From contig CP104793.1 of the NCBI GenBank assembly GCA_025916135.1, positions 744,001-808,000 on the forward strand: DNA of 64,000 bases, in the 5' to 3' direction. A model generated the notes under the pieces. The model saw only the letters and a program-made list of their open reading frames with translations. It was not told the origin of the DNA and did not search any database. The translations under genes and the position numbers were made by a program. Position 1 is the stretch's first letter. Each line of letters begins with the position of its first letter. This DNA is from Rhodobacteraceae bacterium D3-12 (GTDB lineage: Bacteria; Pseudomonadota; Alphaproteobacteria; Rhodobacterales; Rhodobacteraceae). Shown in pieces: positions 7,265-17,527 of the stretch.

Positions 7265-9559
7265 ATGCGTGTTGCGTGTTTGGGTGGGGGGCCTGCGGGG
7301 CTATACTTTGCCATCTCGATGAAGTTGCGCGACCCGGATCACGAGGTTGTGGTGATCGAGCGCAACAAGGCGGATGACACCTTTGGTTGGGGCGTGGTTC
7401 TGTCGGATGACGCGCTTGAGAACATGACGGCGAATGACCCGGTGTCGGCCGAGGCGATCCGCGAGAATTTCGCCTATTGGGACGATATTGCCGTGGTGCA
7501 TGACGGGCAGCGCACCGTGTCGGGCGGGCATGGGTTTGCCGGGATCGGGCGCAAGCGGATGCTGATGCTGTTGCAGGAGCGGGCGCGGGAATTGGGTGTT
7601 GATCTGCGGTTCGAGACCGAGTTTGCGCCGCTGGAAGAGTATCGCCGCGACTATGACATTGTGGTCGGCTGTGACGGATTGAATTCAAAGGTGCGCACGG
7701 AATATGCCGCGCATTTCAAGCCCGACATCGACGCGCGCAAATGCAAGTTCATCTGGCTGGGCACCGAGCAGCGGTTTGACGATGCGTTTACCTTTATTTT
7801 TGAAAAGACCGAGCATGGCTGGGTCTGGGCGCATGCCTATCAGTTTGATGACAAGACGGCGACCTTCATTGTCGAATGCTCGCAAGAGACATGGGACAAT
7901 TTCGGCTTTGAGGGGATGAGCAAGGAAGAGATTGTCGAGACGTGTCGCGCGACGTTTGCGGCGCATTTGGGGGGGCACAAGCTTATCTCGAACGCGGATC
8001 ATTTGCGGGGGTCGGCGGTTTGGATCAACTTCCCACGGGTGCTGTGCGAAAAGTGGCATTACGGCAATGTCGTATTGCTTGGCGATGCGTCGGCGACGGC
8101 ACATTTTTCGATCGGGTCGGGAACGCGGTTGGCGTTTGACAGCGCGATTGCGCTGGCCGAGTTGGTCAATGTCGAGCCGAGCATGGAGCGGGCGTTTGAA
8201 CGCTATCAGGAGGAGCGGCGGCTGGAGGTTTTGCGGCTGCAATCGGCGGCGCGCAATTCGCTGGAGTGGTTTGAGGAGGTCGAGCGGTATCTTGACCTTG
8301 ATCCGGTGCAGTTCAACTATTCGCTGCTGACGCGATCGCAGAGAATATCGCATGAAAACTTGCGGTTACGCGATCCAGAGTGGCTGAGCTCGGCAGAGCG
8401 GTGGTTTATGGATCAGGCCGGGGCTGAGGCGAGTGCGCCGACGCGGGCGCCGATGTTTGCGCCTTATCGGTTGCGCGGGATGGCGTTGGAGAACCGCATC
8501 GTGGTGTCGCCGATGGCGCAGTATAAGGCGGTTGATGGCTGTCCGACCGATTGGCATTTGATCCATTACGGCGAGCGGGCCAAGGGCGGTGCCGGGCTGG
8601 TTTATACCGAGATGACATGTGTGTCGCCAGAGGGGCGGATCACGCCGGGCTGTCCGGGGCTTTATGCGCCCGAGCATGAGGCGGCGTGGGCGCGGCTGAC
8701 CGGGTTTGTGCATGGCGAGACGGGGGCGAAGATCTGCTGTCAGATCGGGCATTCGGGGCGCAAGGGTTCGACGCAGGTCGGTTGGGAAGAGATGGACGCG
8801 CCATTGGGCGAGGGCAATTGGGAGATTGTCAGCGCCTCGGCGATCCCGTGGTCGGAGAGCAACGCCACCCCGCGCGAGATTACGCGCCGTGAGATGGACG
8901 CGATCCGCGATGAGTTTGTCGCGGCGGCAGAGATGGCGGAGCGGGCCGGGTTTGACATGATCGAGCTGCACGCGGCGCATGGGTATTTGCTGTCGTCGTT
9001 TATCTCGCCTTTGTCGAATATCCGTACCGACGAGTATGGAGGGGCGCTGGGGAACCGGATGCGCTATCCCTTGGAGGTGTTCGCGGCGATGCGGCAGGTG
9101 TGGCCCGAGGACAAGCCGATGTCGGTTCGGATTTCGGCCAATGATTGGGTCGGCGAGGGTGGGGTCACGCCGGATGAGGCGGTCGAGATTGCGCGAATGT
9201 TCAGCGCCGTGGGGGCCGACATCATCGACGTGAGCGCGGGGCAGACCAGCGTCGAGGCGCGGCCCGTTTATGGCCGGATGTTCCAGACGCCGTTTTCCGA
9301 CCGTATCCGCAATGAGGCGGGGCTGGCGACGATGGCGGTTGGCAACATCTATGAGGCGGATCACGCCAATTCGATATTGATGGCGGGGCGCGCCGATCTG
9401 GTGGCTGTGGGGCGGCCGCATCTGGCCGATCCGTATTGGAGCCTGCATGAGGCGGCGCGGATTGGCGACCGGTTTGGTGCGTGGCCGCAGCCCTATGAAG
9501 CGGGGCGCGATCAGGCGTGGCGATTGGCGGACAGGGAAGCGGAGATGATCCGGGCATGA
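7265..9559 (+). CDS. abmA: 2-aminobenzoyl-CoA/salicylyl-CoA monooxygenase-reductase (bifunctional)
   Basis: The 764-residue protein is a fusion. The N-terminal half is a class A flavin monooxygenase (FAD motif GGGPAGLY near residue 8 and [15 protein letters not shown] around residue 280). From about residue 397 an old-yellow-enzyme TIM barrel follows ([36 protein letters not shown]). This architecture defines 2-aminobenzoyl-CoA monooxygenase/reductase of Azoarcus evansii, which hydroxylates and then reduces 2-aminobenzoyl-CoA, dearomatising the ring. Salicylyl-CoA 5-hydroxylase is a close relative, so substrate is inferred from the operon. I chose ATG 7265, preceded by AAGGGAG. The stop overlaps the MarR start (ATGA). 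Confidence 0.9.
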   Translation: MRVACLGGGPAGLYFAISMKLRDPDHEVVVIERNKADDTFGWGVVLSDDALENMTANDPVSAEAIRENFAYWDDIAVVHDGQRTVSGGHGFAGIGRKRMLMLLQERARELGVDLRFETEFAPLEEYRRDYDIVVGCDGLNSKVRTEYAAHFKPDIDARKCKFIWLGTEQRFDDAFTFIFEKTEHGWVWAHAYQFDDKTATFIVECSQETWDNFGFEGMSKEEIVETCRATFAAHLGGHKLISNADHLRGSAVWINFPRVLCEKWHYGNVVLLGDASATAHFSIGSGTRLAFDSAIALAELVNVEPSMERAFERYQEERRLEVLRLQSAARNSLEWFEEVERYLDLDPVQFNYSLLTRSQRISHENLRLRDPEWLSSAERWFMDQAGAEASAPTRAPMFAPYRLRGMALENRIVVSPMAQYKAVDGCPTDWHLIHYGERAKGGAGLVYTEMTCVSPEGRITPGCPGLYAPEHEAAWARLTGFVHGETGAKICCQIGHSGRKGSTQVGWEEMDAPLGEGNWEIVSASAIPWSESNATPREITRREMDAIRDEFVAAAEMAERAGFDMIELHAAHGYLLSSFISPLSNIRTDEYGGALGNRMRYPLEVFAAMRQVWPEDKPMSVRISANDWVGEGGVTPDEAVEIARMFSAVGADIIDVSAGQTSVEARPVYGRMFQTPFSDRIRNEAGLATMAVGNIYEADHANSILMAGRADLVAVGRPHLADPYWSLHEAARIGDRFGAWPQPYEAGRDQAWRLADREAEMIRA

Positions 9560-10053
9560 GTGGTTTGGACAGCGAGATGATTGAGGCCGCTGGCGGCGAC
9601 AAGGCGAGCGAGGCGAGCAAGGCGCGGTTGCGGCTGTGGCTTCGCCTGCTCAAGGCGTCGCGCCATATCGAGGCGGAATTGCGCGAGCAGCTGCGGGTCG
9701 AGTTCGGCTCGACCTTGCCGCGGTTTGACGTGATGGCGGCGCTGGCGCGGTTTCCCGACGGGATGAAGATGAGCGCCCTGTCGAGCGTTTTGAAAGTGTC
9801 AAATGGCAATGTGACCGGGATCATCGACCGGCTGGCCGAAGATGGTCTGGCCGAGCGCGCAAAGGTGCCGGGGGACAAGCGGGCGTCATTGGCGCGGCTG
9901 ACCAAAAAGGGGCGCGAGGAGTTCGCGCGGCAAGCTTTGGCGCATGAGGCATGGGTCGATGATTTGTTAAAGGATGTGCCCAAGGGGCGGGCCGAGAGGC
10001 TGTCTGCGCTTTTGGCGGATGTGGTGACTTCTATCGAAGAAAAGGACGTGTGA
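9556..10053 (+). CDS. MarR family transcriptional regulator
   Basis: The 165-residue protein has the winged-helix core [37 protein letters not shown], then the wing [21 protein letters not shown] and a C-terminal dimer helix. MarR-type repressors often bind aromatic acids or aryl-CoA esters in CoA-dependent degradation clusters. Its start overlaps the monooxygenase stop and its stop overlaps the hydratase start by one base. It is therefore made from the operon it probably controls, likely through the dyad at 7184-7213. Confidence 0.92.
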   Translation: MSGLDSEMIEAAGGDKASEASKARLRLWLRLLKASRHIEAELREQLRVEFGSTLPRFDVMAALARFPDGMKMSALSSVLKVSNGNVTGIIDRLAEDGLAERAKVPGDKRASLARLTKKGREEFARQALAHEAWVDDLLKDVPKGRAERLSALLADVVTSIEEKDV

Positions 10054-10853
10054 TGCGCAGCGATGTGAAACATTTTCAATGCCGGATCGAGGATGGGGTG
10101 GCGACGATTGCGCTGAACCGGCCCGAGCGGAAGAACCCTTTGACGTTCGAGAGCTATGCCGAGCTGCGCGATTGGTTCCGCGATCTGGTGTATGACGATG
10201 AGGTCAAGGCGGTGGTCTTTGCCTCCAACGGCGGGAATTTTTCGTCCGGTGGCGATGTGCATGACATCATCGGGCCGCTGACGCGGATGAGCATGAAGGA
10301 CCTGCTGAATTTTACCCGGATGACCGGCGATCTGGTCAAGGCGATGGTGAATTGCGGCCGGCCGGTGATTGCGGCAATTGACGGGATTTGCGTGGGCGCG
10401 GGGGCGATTATTGCCATGGCGTCGGATCTGCGGATTGCGACGCCGGAGGCGAAGGTGGCGTTTTTGTTCAGCCGTGTGGGCTTGGCCGGGTGCGACATGG
10501 GCGCTTGTGCGATCCTGCCGCGCATTATCGGGCAGGGACGGGCGGCGGAGCTGCTTTATACGGGCCGGTCGATGAGTGCGGAAGAGGGCGCGGCCTGGGG
10601 GTTTCACAACACGCTGGTGGCAGCAGATGCCTTGGACGATGAAGCGGCGACATGGGCCAAGCGGTTGGTTGCGGGGCCGAATTTCGGGCAGATGATGACC
10701 AAGACGATGTTGGCGCAGGAATGGTCGATGTCGATTGAACAGGCGATTGAGGCCGAGGCGCAGGCGCAGGCGATTTGCATGCAGACCGGCGATTTCGAGC
10801 GGGCCTATAAGGCGTTTGTGGCCAAGGAGCGCCCGGTTTTCGAGGGGGATTGA
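10053..10853 (+). CDS. Enoyl-CoA hydratase family protein
   Basis: The 266-residue protein has the crotonase fold: the [16 protein letters not shown] start, the [11 protein letters not shown] first oxyanion loop and the [22 protein letters not shown] helix. In the second active-site region the sequence is [21 protein letters not shown], so the usual first catalytic glutamate is replaced and chemistry may differ from simple hydration. In 2-aminobenzoate clusters such proteins act on the ring-reduced CoA ester, as hydratase or ring-opening hydrolase. The ATG at 10053 shares a base with the MarR stop. Confidence 0.9.
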   Translation: MRSDVKHFQCRIEDGVATIALNRPERKNPLTFESYAELRDWFRDLVYDDEVKAVVFASNGGNFSSGGDVHDIIGPLTRMSMKDLLNFTRMTGDLVKAMVNCGRPVIAAIDGICVGAGAIIAMASDLRIATPEAKVAFLFSRVGLAGCDMGACAILPRIIGQGRAAELLYTGRSMSAEEGAAWGFHNTLVAADALDDEAATWAKRLVAGPNFGQMMTKTMLAQEWSMSIEQAIEAEAQAQAICMQTGDFERAYKAFVAKERPVFEGD

Positions 10854-10872
10854 GCCGTGGTGAGGATGGGAG

Positions 10873-10905
10873 CCTCCGGCGGAGGTATTTTTCAAACAGA
10901 AGAAG
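10873..10905 (+). repeat. Short hairpin plus TATTTTT intergenic motif
   Basis: CCTCCGGCGGAGG (10873-10885) is a perfect self-complementary stem followed by TATTTTT and AGAAGAAG. It is similar to the motif at 2058-2086. It lies in the 64-bp gap between the hydratase and dehydrogenase genes and could act as a processing or attenuation site inside the operon. Confidence 0.5.
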
Positions 10906-10917
10906 CTGGGTGGTGTC

Positions 10918-12078
10918 ATGGCTGATCGGAGTTTTTTGGGCTGGCCGTTTTTTGAAGAGCGGCATCGGGAGTTTGCCGGGCGGCTTGAGGTTTGGGCCGA
11001 AGGGACGCTCGTCGGGATTGACCATTCGGATGTGGATGGGGCCTGTCGTGGGTTGGTCAAGGCGCTGGGCGAGGGCGGCTGGTTGCAGCCTTCGGGGGCG
11101 GGAGAGGGAGAGGCGCTGGATGTGCGCACGCTCTGTTTGATCCGCGAAACGCTGGCGCGTCATGACGGGTTGGCGGATTTTGCCTTTGCCATGCAAGGCC
11201 TGGGCACCGGGGCGATTTCGCTGTTTGGGACGCCCGCGCAGCAGGAGGCGTGGTTGCCTTTGACGCGAACGGGCCAAGCGATTTCGGCCTTTGCGCTGAC
11301 GGAGCCGCAGTCGGGATCGGATGTGGCGAATTCGACCATGAGCGCGGTTGAGGATGGCGATGATTACGTTTTGAATGGTGAAAAGACGTGGATTTCCAAT
11401 GGTGGGATCGCGGATGTTTACACGCTGTTTGCCCGCACCGGTGAGGGGGCGGGTGCGAAGGGGTTGAGCGCCTTTATCGTGCCGGCAGGCCTGCCCGGTT
11501 TCGAGGTGGTCGAGCGGTTGGAGGTGATTGCGCCGCATCCCTTGGCGACCTTGCGGTTCACCGATTGCCGGGTGCCGAAGTCGGCGATGTTGGGCGCGCC
11601 GGGGCAGGGGTTTCGCATTGCGATGTCGGTTTTGGATGTGTTCCGCTCGACCGTGGCGGCCGCCGCTTTGGGCTTTGCGCGGCGGGCGTTGGACGAGGCC
11701 TTGGCAAGGGTCAGCACACGCGAGGTGCAGGGTGCGCCGCTGTTCGAATTGCAGATGGTGCAGGGGCATATTGCCGATATGGCGCTGGATGTGGATGCGG
11801 CGGCTTTGCTGGTTTATCGCGCGGCATGGGCCAAGGATTCTGGTGCGGCGCGGGTGACGCGCGAGGCGGCGATGGCGAAGCTTTTCTCGACCGATCAGGC
11901 GCAATTGGTGATTGACCGGGCGGTGCAGTTGCATGGCGGCGATGGTGTGAAGTCGGGTCAGAAGGTTGAGGAATTATACCGCGATATCAGGGCGTTGCGC
12001 ATTTATGAAGGCGCGTCGGATGTGCAGCGTGTGGTGATCGCCCGCCAGACAATGGGTGCTTTTCAAGGAGGTCAGTGA
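10918..12078 (+). CDS. Acyl-CoA dehydrogenase family protein
   Basis: The 386-residue protein has the complete fold: helical N-terminus, the [18 protein letters not shown]/substrate loop, [10 protein letters not shown], and the C-terminal [11 protein letters not shown] with the glutamate that serves as catalytic base in many members. It is FAD-dependent and should introduce a double bond into a CoA ester, passing electrons to ETF. In this operon it most likely acts on an intermediate after ring reduction of 2-aminobenzoyl-CoA. The gene follows a short hairpin and its stop overlaps the CoA ligase start (ATGA-type overlap at 12076-12080). Confidence 0.93.
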   Translation: MADRSFLGWPFFEERHREFAGRLEVWAEGTLVGIDHSDVDGACRGLVKALGEGGWLQPSGAGEGEALDVRTLCLIRETLARHDGLADFAFAMQGLGTGAISLFGTPAQQEAWLPLTRTGQAISAFALTEPQSGSDVANSTMSAVEDGDDYVLNGEKTWISNGGIADVYTLFARTGEGAGAKGLSAFIVPAGLPGFEVVERLEVIAPHPLATLRFTDCRVPKSAMLGAPGQGFRIAMSVLDVFRSTVAAAALGFARRALDEALARVSTREVQGAPLFELQMVQGHIADMALDVDAAALLVYRAAWAKDSGAARVTREAAMAKLFSTDQAQLVIDRAVQLHGGDGVKSGQKVEELYRDIRALRIYEGASDVQRVVIARQTMGAFQGGQ

Positions 12079-13694
12079 TGCTGGGGCCGAGTGCACATGA
12101 GGACAGGTTTTCGCGGGACAACTTGCCGCCGGAAGATCAGTGGCCTGCGTTTTTGCTGGAGGGGTTTGAGTATCCCGAGCGGTTGAATGCGGCGGTGGAA
12201 TTGACCGATGCGATGGTGGCGCGGGGGTTTGGCGACCACACCGCGCTGATCGGCAACGGGCGACAGCGGACCTATAAGGAGCTGGCGGATTGGACCAACC
12301 GGCTGGCGCATGTGTTGGTTGAGGATCTGGGCGTTGTCCCGGGCAACCGAGTGCTGATCCGCTCGGCCAATAATCCGGCGATGGTGGCCTGTTGGCTGGC
12401 GGCGACCAAGGCGGGGGCGGTGGTGGTGAACACCATGCCGATGCTGCGTGCTGGAGAGTTGAGCGCGATTGTCGATAAGGCCGAGATTTCCCATGCGCTT
12501 TGTGACACGCGCTTGATGGAGGAAATGGCGGCCTGCGCGGATGGGAGCCGGTTTTTGACCCGCGTGGTCGGGTTTGACGGGACGTCGAACCATGAGGCCG
12601 AGCTGGACCGGATGGCGTTGGAAAAGCCGGTGCGGTTTGACGCGGTGGAGACCGGGCGGGACGATGTTGCGCTTCTGGGCTTTACCAGCGGGACTACGGG
12701 CAGCCCGAAGGCGACGATGCATTTTCACCGTGATTTGCTGATCATTGCCGATGGCTATGCCCGCGAGGTTTTGAACGTGGTGCCCGAGGATGTGTTCATC
12801 GGCTCGCCGCCATTGGCGTTTACCTTTGGGCTGGGCGGCTTGGCGGTGTTTCCCTTGCGGTTTGGTGCGACGGCGACGTTGTTGGAACAGGCGACGCCGC
12901 CGAACCTGATCGAGATCATCGAGAAATATAAAGCGACCGTGTGTTTCACCGCGCCGACCGCATACCGCGCGATGATGCGGGCGATGGATGAGGGGGCGGA
13001 CCTGTCGAGCCTGCGCGCCGCCGTGTCGGCGGGCGAGACCTTGCCCGCGCCGGTTTATGACGAGTGGATGGAAAAGACCGGCAAGCCGATGCTGGACGGG
13101 ATCGGCGCGACCGAGATGCTGCATATTTTCATCACCAACCGGTTTGACGATCACCGCCCCGCCTGCACCGGAAAGCCGGTGGCGGGGTATGAGGTCAAGG
13201 TGCTGGGGCCAGACGGCGAAGAGGTGGCGCGCGGCGAGGTTGGCAAGTTGGCTGTGCGGGGGCCGACCGGGTGCCGGTATCTGGCGGATGAGCGGCAGGG
13301 GGTTTACGTGCAGGGTGGCTGGAACATCACCGGCGACAGTTTCATGCAGGACGCGGATGGCTATCTGCATTTTGCCGCGCGGAACGATGATATGATCGTT
13401 TCGTCCGGGTATAACATTGCCGGGCCAGAGGTTGAGGCGGCGCTTTTGTCGCATGAAGCGGTGGTGGAATGCGGCGTGATCGGCGCGCCGGATGATGCGC
13501 GCGGGTTTATCGTTGAGGCGCATGTCGTGTTGGCCGAGGGCTGGGCGGCGGATGCGGCCACGGCGAAGGCCTTGCAGGATCACGTGAAGGCGGTGATCGC
13601 GCCATATAAGTATCCGCGCAGTGTGAGGTTTATTGACGCCCTGCCCAAGACGCAGACCGGCAAGATCCAGCGGTTCAGGCTGAGAGATGACTGA
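12078..13694 (+). CDS. abmG: 2-aminobenzoate-CoA ligase / benzoate-CoA ligase family protein
   Basis: The 538-residue ANL-superfamily enzyme has the P-loop LLGFTSGTTGSPKATMH at about residue 200, the DGIGATEML motif, the HFAARNDDMIVSSGYNI hinge and the C-terminal lysine motif KTQTGKIQRF. It activates an aromatic acid to its CoA thioester with ATP. Resemblance to benzoate/2-aminobenzoate-CoA ligases together with the monooxygenase/reductase upstream points to 2-aminobenzoate (anthranilate). A strong AAGGAGGT site lies 6 bp before the ATG at 12078. Benzoate or salicylate remain alternative substrates. Confidence 0.88.
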   Translation: MLGPSAHEDRFSRDNLPPEDQWPAFLLEGFEYPERLNAAVELTDAMVARGFGDHTALIGNGRQRTYKELADWTNRLAHVLVEDLGVVPGNRVLIRSANNPAMVACWLAATKAGAVVVNTMPMLRAGELSAIVDKAEISHALCDTRLMEEMAACADGSRFLTRVVGFDGTSNHEAELDRMALEKPVRFDAVETGRDDVALLGFTSGTTGSPKATMHFHRDLLIIADGYAREVLNVVPEDVFIGSPPLAFTFGLGGLAVFPLRFGATATLLEQATPPNLIEIIEKYKATVCFTAPTAYRAMMRAMDEGADLSSLRAAVSAGETLPAPVYDEWMEKTGKPMLDGIGATEMLHIFITNRFDDHRPACTGKPVAGYEVKVLGPDGEEVARGEVGKLAVRGPTGCRYLADERQGVYVQGGWNITGDSFMQDADGYLHFAARNDDMIVSSGYNIAGPEVEAALLSHEAVVECGVIGAPDDARGFIVEAHVVLAEGWAADAATAKALQDHVKAVIAPYKYPRSVRFIDALPKTQTGKIQRFRLRDD

Positions 13695-13749
13695 ACCCAT
13701 TATTATTAAACAATAAAAAACCAAATAAGTTCAACAAGGAGCGACAACC

Positions 13750-14214
13750 ATGGAAGAGACAATTGGCATTACCCCGGCCTCGGACGGGATTGGCGGGACA
13801 TCGTGGAACGTGGTGGGGCATACTTATAAGCCCAAGCTGCACAGTGATAACGCGATGATCTGGCACGCGGAAATTCCGGCGGAGACATTCGTGCCGCCGC
13901 ATATTCACCCGACGCAGGATGAGTGGATTGTCATGCTGGAGGGCAATCTTGAGGTTGAGTTCGGCCACGACAAGGGCGCGCCGAGCGTTCACAAGGCCGG
14001 GCCGGGGGACACCATTCGCATGCCGCGCGGCATCGCCCACGGGATTTTCAACCGCTCGGGCAAGGTGGCGACCTGTGTGTTTGGCGTGGCGCCGTCGCGC
14101 AAGCTGTTTGACCTGTTTGGTGCGCTTGACGGGGTGACGGACCCTGAGGAGTTGACCCGCTTGTCGGCCTTGCATGAGGTTGATTTCCTGCCGCCGCCGC
14201 CGGATGGGGCCTGA
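13750..14214 (+). CDS. Cupin domain-containing protein
   Basis: The 154-residue protein is a single-domain cupin. The first motif (FVPPHIHPTQDEWIVMLEG) offers two histidines and a glutamate, and the second (GDTIRMPRGIAHGIFNRSG) supplies the last histidine, so a metal site is likely. Such small cupins accompany 2-aminobenzoate and other aromatic clusters, but their reaction is unsettled. It could be a dioxygenase-like or isomerase-like accessory enzyme. An AAGGAG site precedes the ATG. The A/T-rich 55-bp gap before it suggests some independent regulation. Confidence 0.85.
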   Translation: MEETIGITPASDGIGGTSWNVVGHTYKPKLHSDNAMIWHAEIPAETFVPPHIHPTQDEWIVMLEGNLEVEFGHDKGAPSVHKAGPGDTIRMPRGIAHGIFNRSGKVATCVFGVAPSRKLFDLFGALDGVTDPEELTRLSALHEVDFLPPPPDGA

Positions 14215-14228
14215 GAGGGGGGCGCATC

Positions 14229-15718
14229 ATGGTCAATCGCAAGACAGTTGCCGTCATCGGCGGCGGGGTGTCGGGCCTAGCCGCGGCCAAGGCCTTTGAC
14301 GAGCGCGGGCATCGGGTGTGCGGGTTTGAGCGCAGTCACGATCTGGGCGGGGTGTGGGAGTTGTCACGCTCTTACCCCGGTGTGCAGACGCAATCGCCCA
14401 AGCCGACCTTTATCGCTATACCGATCTGCCCATGCCGGAGGACTATCCGGAGTGGCCCAAGGGGCCGCAGGTTCATGCGTATTTGCACAGCTATGCCCGC
14501 AAGCATGATCTGTCGCGTCTGTTCCGGTTGAATACCTCGATCAAGTCGATGGACCGGCGGGCCGACGGGCAGGCGGGCTGGACCCTGACAATTGAGGAAG
14601 CCGGGCGCGAACGGCAGGAAGATTTCGATTTTGTCGCCATTTGCACCGGGCAGTTTTCGGAGAAGAACATCATCAGTCACCCCGGTCAGGACGCGTTCAT
14701 CGCGCGGGGCGGGCAGGTGATGCATTCGTCCGAATACACCGACCCCGAGATCGCGCGCGGCAAGCGTGTTGTCGTCCTTGGCGGGTCGAAATCGGCCACG
14801 GATATTGCCGTGAACGCGGCCAAGCATGGCGCGAGCGAGGTGACGATGGTCTACCGCGAGAACGTCTGGCGGGTGCCGTATTTCGTCGGCGGCATCAACT
14901 TTAAGCGCCTGCTTTATATGCGCGCGCAGGAGCAGCAGTTTAACCAATGGGGCAAATCGCCCCTACAGCGGGTGATCGCGGCGGTTTTGAAGCCTTTGGT
15001 CTGGGTCAACTTTCGCGGGCTTGAGACGCTATTGAAGTTCCAGTTGGGTTTGAAGAAGTGGAACATGGTGCCCGACAGCCCGATCGAGAAGGAGGCGTCA
15101 TGTTCGCTGCCGATCGTGACGCCGGGGCTGTTTGAGGCGTTCAACGATGGCACGGTGAAGCCGATTCAAGGCACCTACGAACGCTATGACGGCGACGGTA
15201 TCACGCTGACCACGGGAGAGACGGTGGGCTGTGATCTGTCGGTTCTGGCCGTGGGGTGGAAGTTGGGCGTGCCGTATCTTGCTCAGGAATACCGTGACAA
15301 GCTGATCGAGGCGGACGGGCAATACCGGGTGTACCGCTTGGCTGCGAACCCGGATTTGCCGGACATGGGCTTTGTCGGGTTCAATTCGAGCTTTTGCACG
15401 GTGTTGTCGGCAGAGATGGTGGCCAATTGGCTGGTGCGTTACGCCGACGGGCAGTTGGCGCATCAGCCGAGCGACAGCGAGATGCGCGAGAACATCGAAA
15501 TGATGTTGAACTGGCGGCGCAAGGAGCGACCGGCGGCGCAGGTCTATGGCGGCTTGTGTTCAGCGCCGTTTCATTTCAAGCACTTCGACGAATTGCTCGC
15601 GGATATTGGCGCCAAGACGCGCAAGCGGTCCAATCCGCTGGCCGAGCAGTTTTCCTATCCCAATGCCGATGCCTATGGGACGTTTCTGGCGTCGGCGCCT
15701 CAATATCAGGCCGGGTGA
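14229..15718 (+). pseudogene. Flavin-containing monooxygenase, frameshifted near the N-terminus
   Basis: The first frame encodes KTVAVIGGGVSGLAAAKAFDERGH, the FAD Rossmann motif, up to SYPGVQTQSPK. The frame is then lost at about 14403-14404. It resumes one frame over with LYRYTDLPMPEDYPEWPKGP and continues to the end, with a second Rossmann motif VVVLGGSKSATDIAVNAA. The 1490-bp span lacks one base of a multiple of three. Adding one base gives about 496 residues, normal for class B flavin monooxygenases. The gene sits between the cupin and RidA genes, so it probably belongs to the aromatic pathway. Either a null mutation or a sequence error explains the break. Confidence 0.85.
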
Positions 15719-15787
15719 CAGGGGGTCACATCGGCAAGCATCCCGGCGCGCCAGATGGGGGCGCCGGGCCAAAGAAAGGACTGGCTT

Positions 15788-16216
15788 ATGCCTAACAAGA
15801 TCATTCACCCCGAAGGGTGGGCTCCGGCCAAGGGCTATGCCAATGGCGTGTTGACCGAGGATGGCACGCTTTATGTTGGCGGGCAGATCGGCTGGAGCGC
15901 GGAGCAGGTGTTCGAGAGCCATGATTTTATCGGCCAGATGGAACAGGCGCTATGGAATATCGTGGCGATTGTTGAGGCTGCCGGTGGCGGGCCCGAAGAT
16001 ATCACGCGGCTGACGTGGTATGTGGTGAACAAGGCAGAATATGTGGCCCGGCAGCGCGAGGTGGGTGAGACCTATCGGCGGGTGCTGGGGCGCAACTTTC
16101 CGGCGATGACGATGGTTGTTGTGGCGGGGTTGGTTGAGGATGACGCGCTGTTGGAGATCGAGGCGACGGCGAAGCTGTCGCCGCGTGGCGCGGAGGATGG
16201 GTTGAACCGGCGGTGA
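15788..16216 (+). CDS. RidA family protein
   Basis: The 142-residue protein has the RidA/YjgF/UK114 fold (NGVLTEDGTLYVGGQIGW, QMEQALWNIVAIVEAAGGGPEDITRLTWYVV, FPAMTMVVVAGLVEDDALLEIEATA). RidA proteins hydrolyse reactive enamine/imine intermediates. That suits a pathway in which an amino-substituted ring is dearomatised, so here it likely deaminates an imine derived from 2-aminobenzoyl-CoA (inference). ATG 15788 follows AGAAAGGA; the longer upstream frame is not conserved. It is the last gene before a 593-bp repeat-filled gap. Confidence 0.9.
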   Translation: MPNKIIHPEGWAPAKGYANGVLTEDGTLYVGGQIGWSAEQVFESHDFIGQMEQALWNIVAIVEAAGGGPEDITRLTWYVVNKAEYVARQREVGETYRRVLGRNFPAMTMVVVAGLVEDDALLEIEATAKLSPRGAEDGLNRR

Positions 16217-16265
16217 GTTGGGCTTTGAGGGCGGCGTGTCTGGCCCGGAATCAAGGGCGCAGCCC

Positions 16266-16790
16266 GCCGGGCCATCGTCAGCCCCTCCCGTGGGCTGACG
16301 ATTGGGTGAGGGCAGCGCAGCAATGCTCTGTTGAGTGGTTTTGCCGGGATAAAGTGCTTTGCCATGGGCGTTGGATCGTCACCCCAGGGGCTGACGCTGG
16401 CCCGGCTTTGGGGAGAGGGGTGCGCTTTGCTGATTGGTTAGCGCTGCATGCCTGTCGCTCTGTCGAGTGGGTTGGCCGGGGTGAAGCGCTTTGCCGCGGG
16501 TGTTGGATCGTCAGCCCCTCCCTTGGGCTGACGATTGGGTGAGGGCAGCGCAACATTGTTCTGTGGAGTGGTTTTGCCGGGATAAAGTGCTTTGCCATGG
16601 GCGGTGGCTCGTCACCCCAGGGGCTGACGATGGCCCGGCTATGGGGGAGGCGGTGCACTTTGCTGATTGGTTAGCGCTGCATGCCTGTCGTTCTGTGGAG
16701 TGGTTTGGCGGGGATAAAGTGCTTTGCCGCGGGTGTTGGGTCGTCATCCCAGGGGCTGACGCTGGCTCGGCTATGGGGAGAGGCGGTACG
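16266..16790. repeat. Nested tandem repeat built from a ~140-bp inverted-repeat element
   Basis: The gap of 16217-16809 has no gene. A 141-bp element (16266-16406) has 19-bp ends GCCGGGCCATCGTCAGCCC and, at the far end, its complement with one mismatch. The exact complement recurs at 16621-16639. A 233-bp period is visible: GTCAGCCCC at 16277 and 16510. Each period contains two related halves sharing GGATAAAGTGCTTTGCC and GTTGGATCG. Hairpins lie at 16274-16302 (11-bp stem), 16377-16396, about 16507-16535, 16612-16631 and 16742-16761. The element matches one at 20340-20479 in length and layout. Long frames across it are repeat artefacts. Confidence 0.85.
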
Positions 16791-16809
16791 GGGCTGGCGC
16801 TGGCGCGGC

Positions 16810-17418
16810 TTAGCGATCTGAGGCCATGTGGGGGGCGAGGTTTTCCTGACCCAGCGAGCTGAGCGATTGCAAAAGGCTCGACGTGTTGGAGGCATCGAAT
16901 TTCTTGAGCAGCTTGGCGCGGTAAACCTCGACCGTGCGATAGGAAATGTCGAGCTTGCGGGCGATTTCCTTGCTGGTCAGACCGTCGGCGAGGAAAGACA
17001 CGATTTCACGCTCGCGACGGGTCAGCGGTGAGTAGGGGCGGGTGGCGGAAAGGTCGGCAAAGCTCCAGACCGCGCGCATCAGCGGTTCATCCGGCGTGAA
17101 GGAATGGCCGCGCACACGCACCCAAAAGAGCGAGCCATCGCGGCGCGCCATCACCCGTTCGTCCCAATAGGTATTGGTGTCGCGCAGGTCCTGAATACCT
17201 CGGTCGCGGATGTTCACGAATTCTTCGTCCGAGGGGTAAAGGATTGCAAACAAACGATTTTGAAGCTCTTCACGGGGATAGCCGAACATCGCGGCAAAGG
17301 TGCGATTGCAGTCGCGGATCACCCGGTTTTCCGTGACGACAAGGCCGATCGGCGCATGGAGAAACGCCAGTTCGGCGAAGTCTCCGTTTTGATAGCATTC
17401 GTCGATACGTGTTTTCAC
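16810..17418 (-). CDS. LuxR family regulator with PAS domain
   Basis: The 202-residue protein has an N-terminal PAS domain (FLHAPIGLVVTENRVIRDCNRTFAAMFGYPREEL through DGSLFWVRVRGHSF, residues about 15-125). A LuxR-type helix-turn-helix follows (SPLTRREREIVSFLADGLTSKEIARKLDISYRTVEVYRAKLLKKF, about residues 130-175). It likely senses a small ligand and controls the divergent ABC importer genes. The start is GTG 17418 with GGAG eight bases upstream. Similar PAS-LuxR proteins accompany aromatic-acid ABC systems in related genomes, from memory. Its 3' end abuts the repeat array. Confidence 0.9.
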   Translation of the reverse strand: MKTRIDECYQNGDFAELAFLHAPIGLVVTENRVIRDCNRTFAAMFGYPREELQNRLFAILYPSDEEFVNIRDRGIQDLRDTNTYWDERVMARRDGSLFWVRVRGHSFTPDEPLMRAVWSFADLSATRPYSPLTRREREIVSFLADGLTSKEIARKLDISYRTVEVYRAKLLKKFDASNTSSLLQSLSSLGQENLAPHMASDR

Positions 17419-17527
17419 AATATTGCTCCGGCACCGTCATTTCGGTGAAGTTTACCCATCGACACGCTACCTGTCGGCGCTGCGTCTTGCAACGCCGCGC
17501 TGGGTGTCTGTATGAGGAGGAACCACC

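Noticed and set aside
12072-13724. 550-codon open frame antisense to the CoA ligase
   Set aside because: The opposite strand encodes a complete, motif-rich ANL enzyme; the antisense frame is rich in R, H and P, typical of shadow translation.
16213-16862. Two overlapping plus-strand frames and matching minus-strand frames across the repeat array
   Set aside because: They repeat the same residues because they translate the tandem DNA repeat; no ribosome-binding sites, domains or codon bias support coding.
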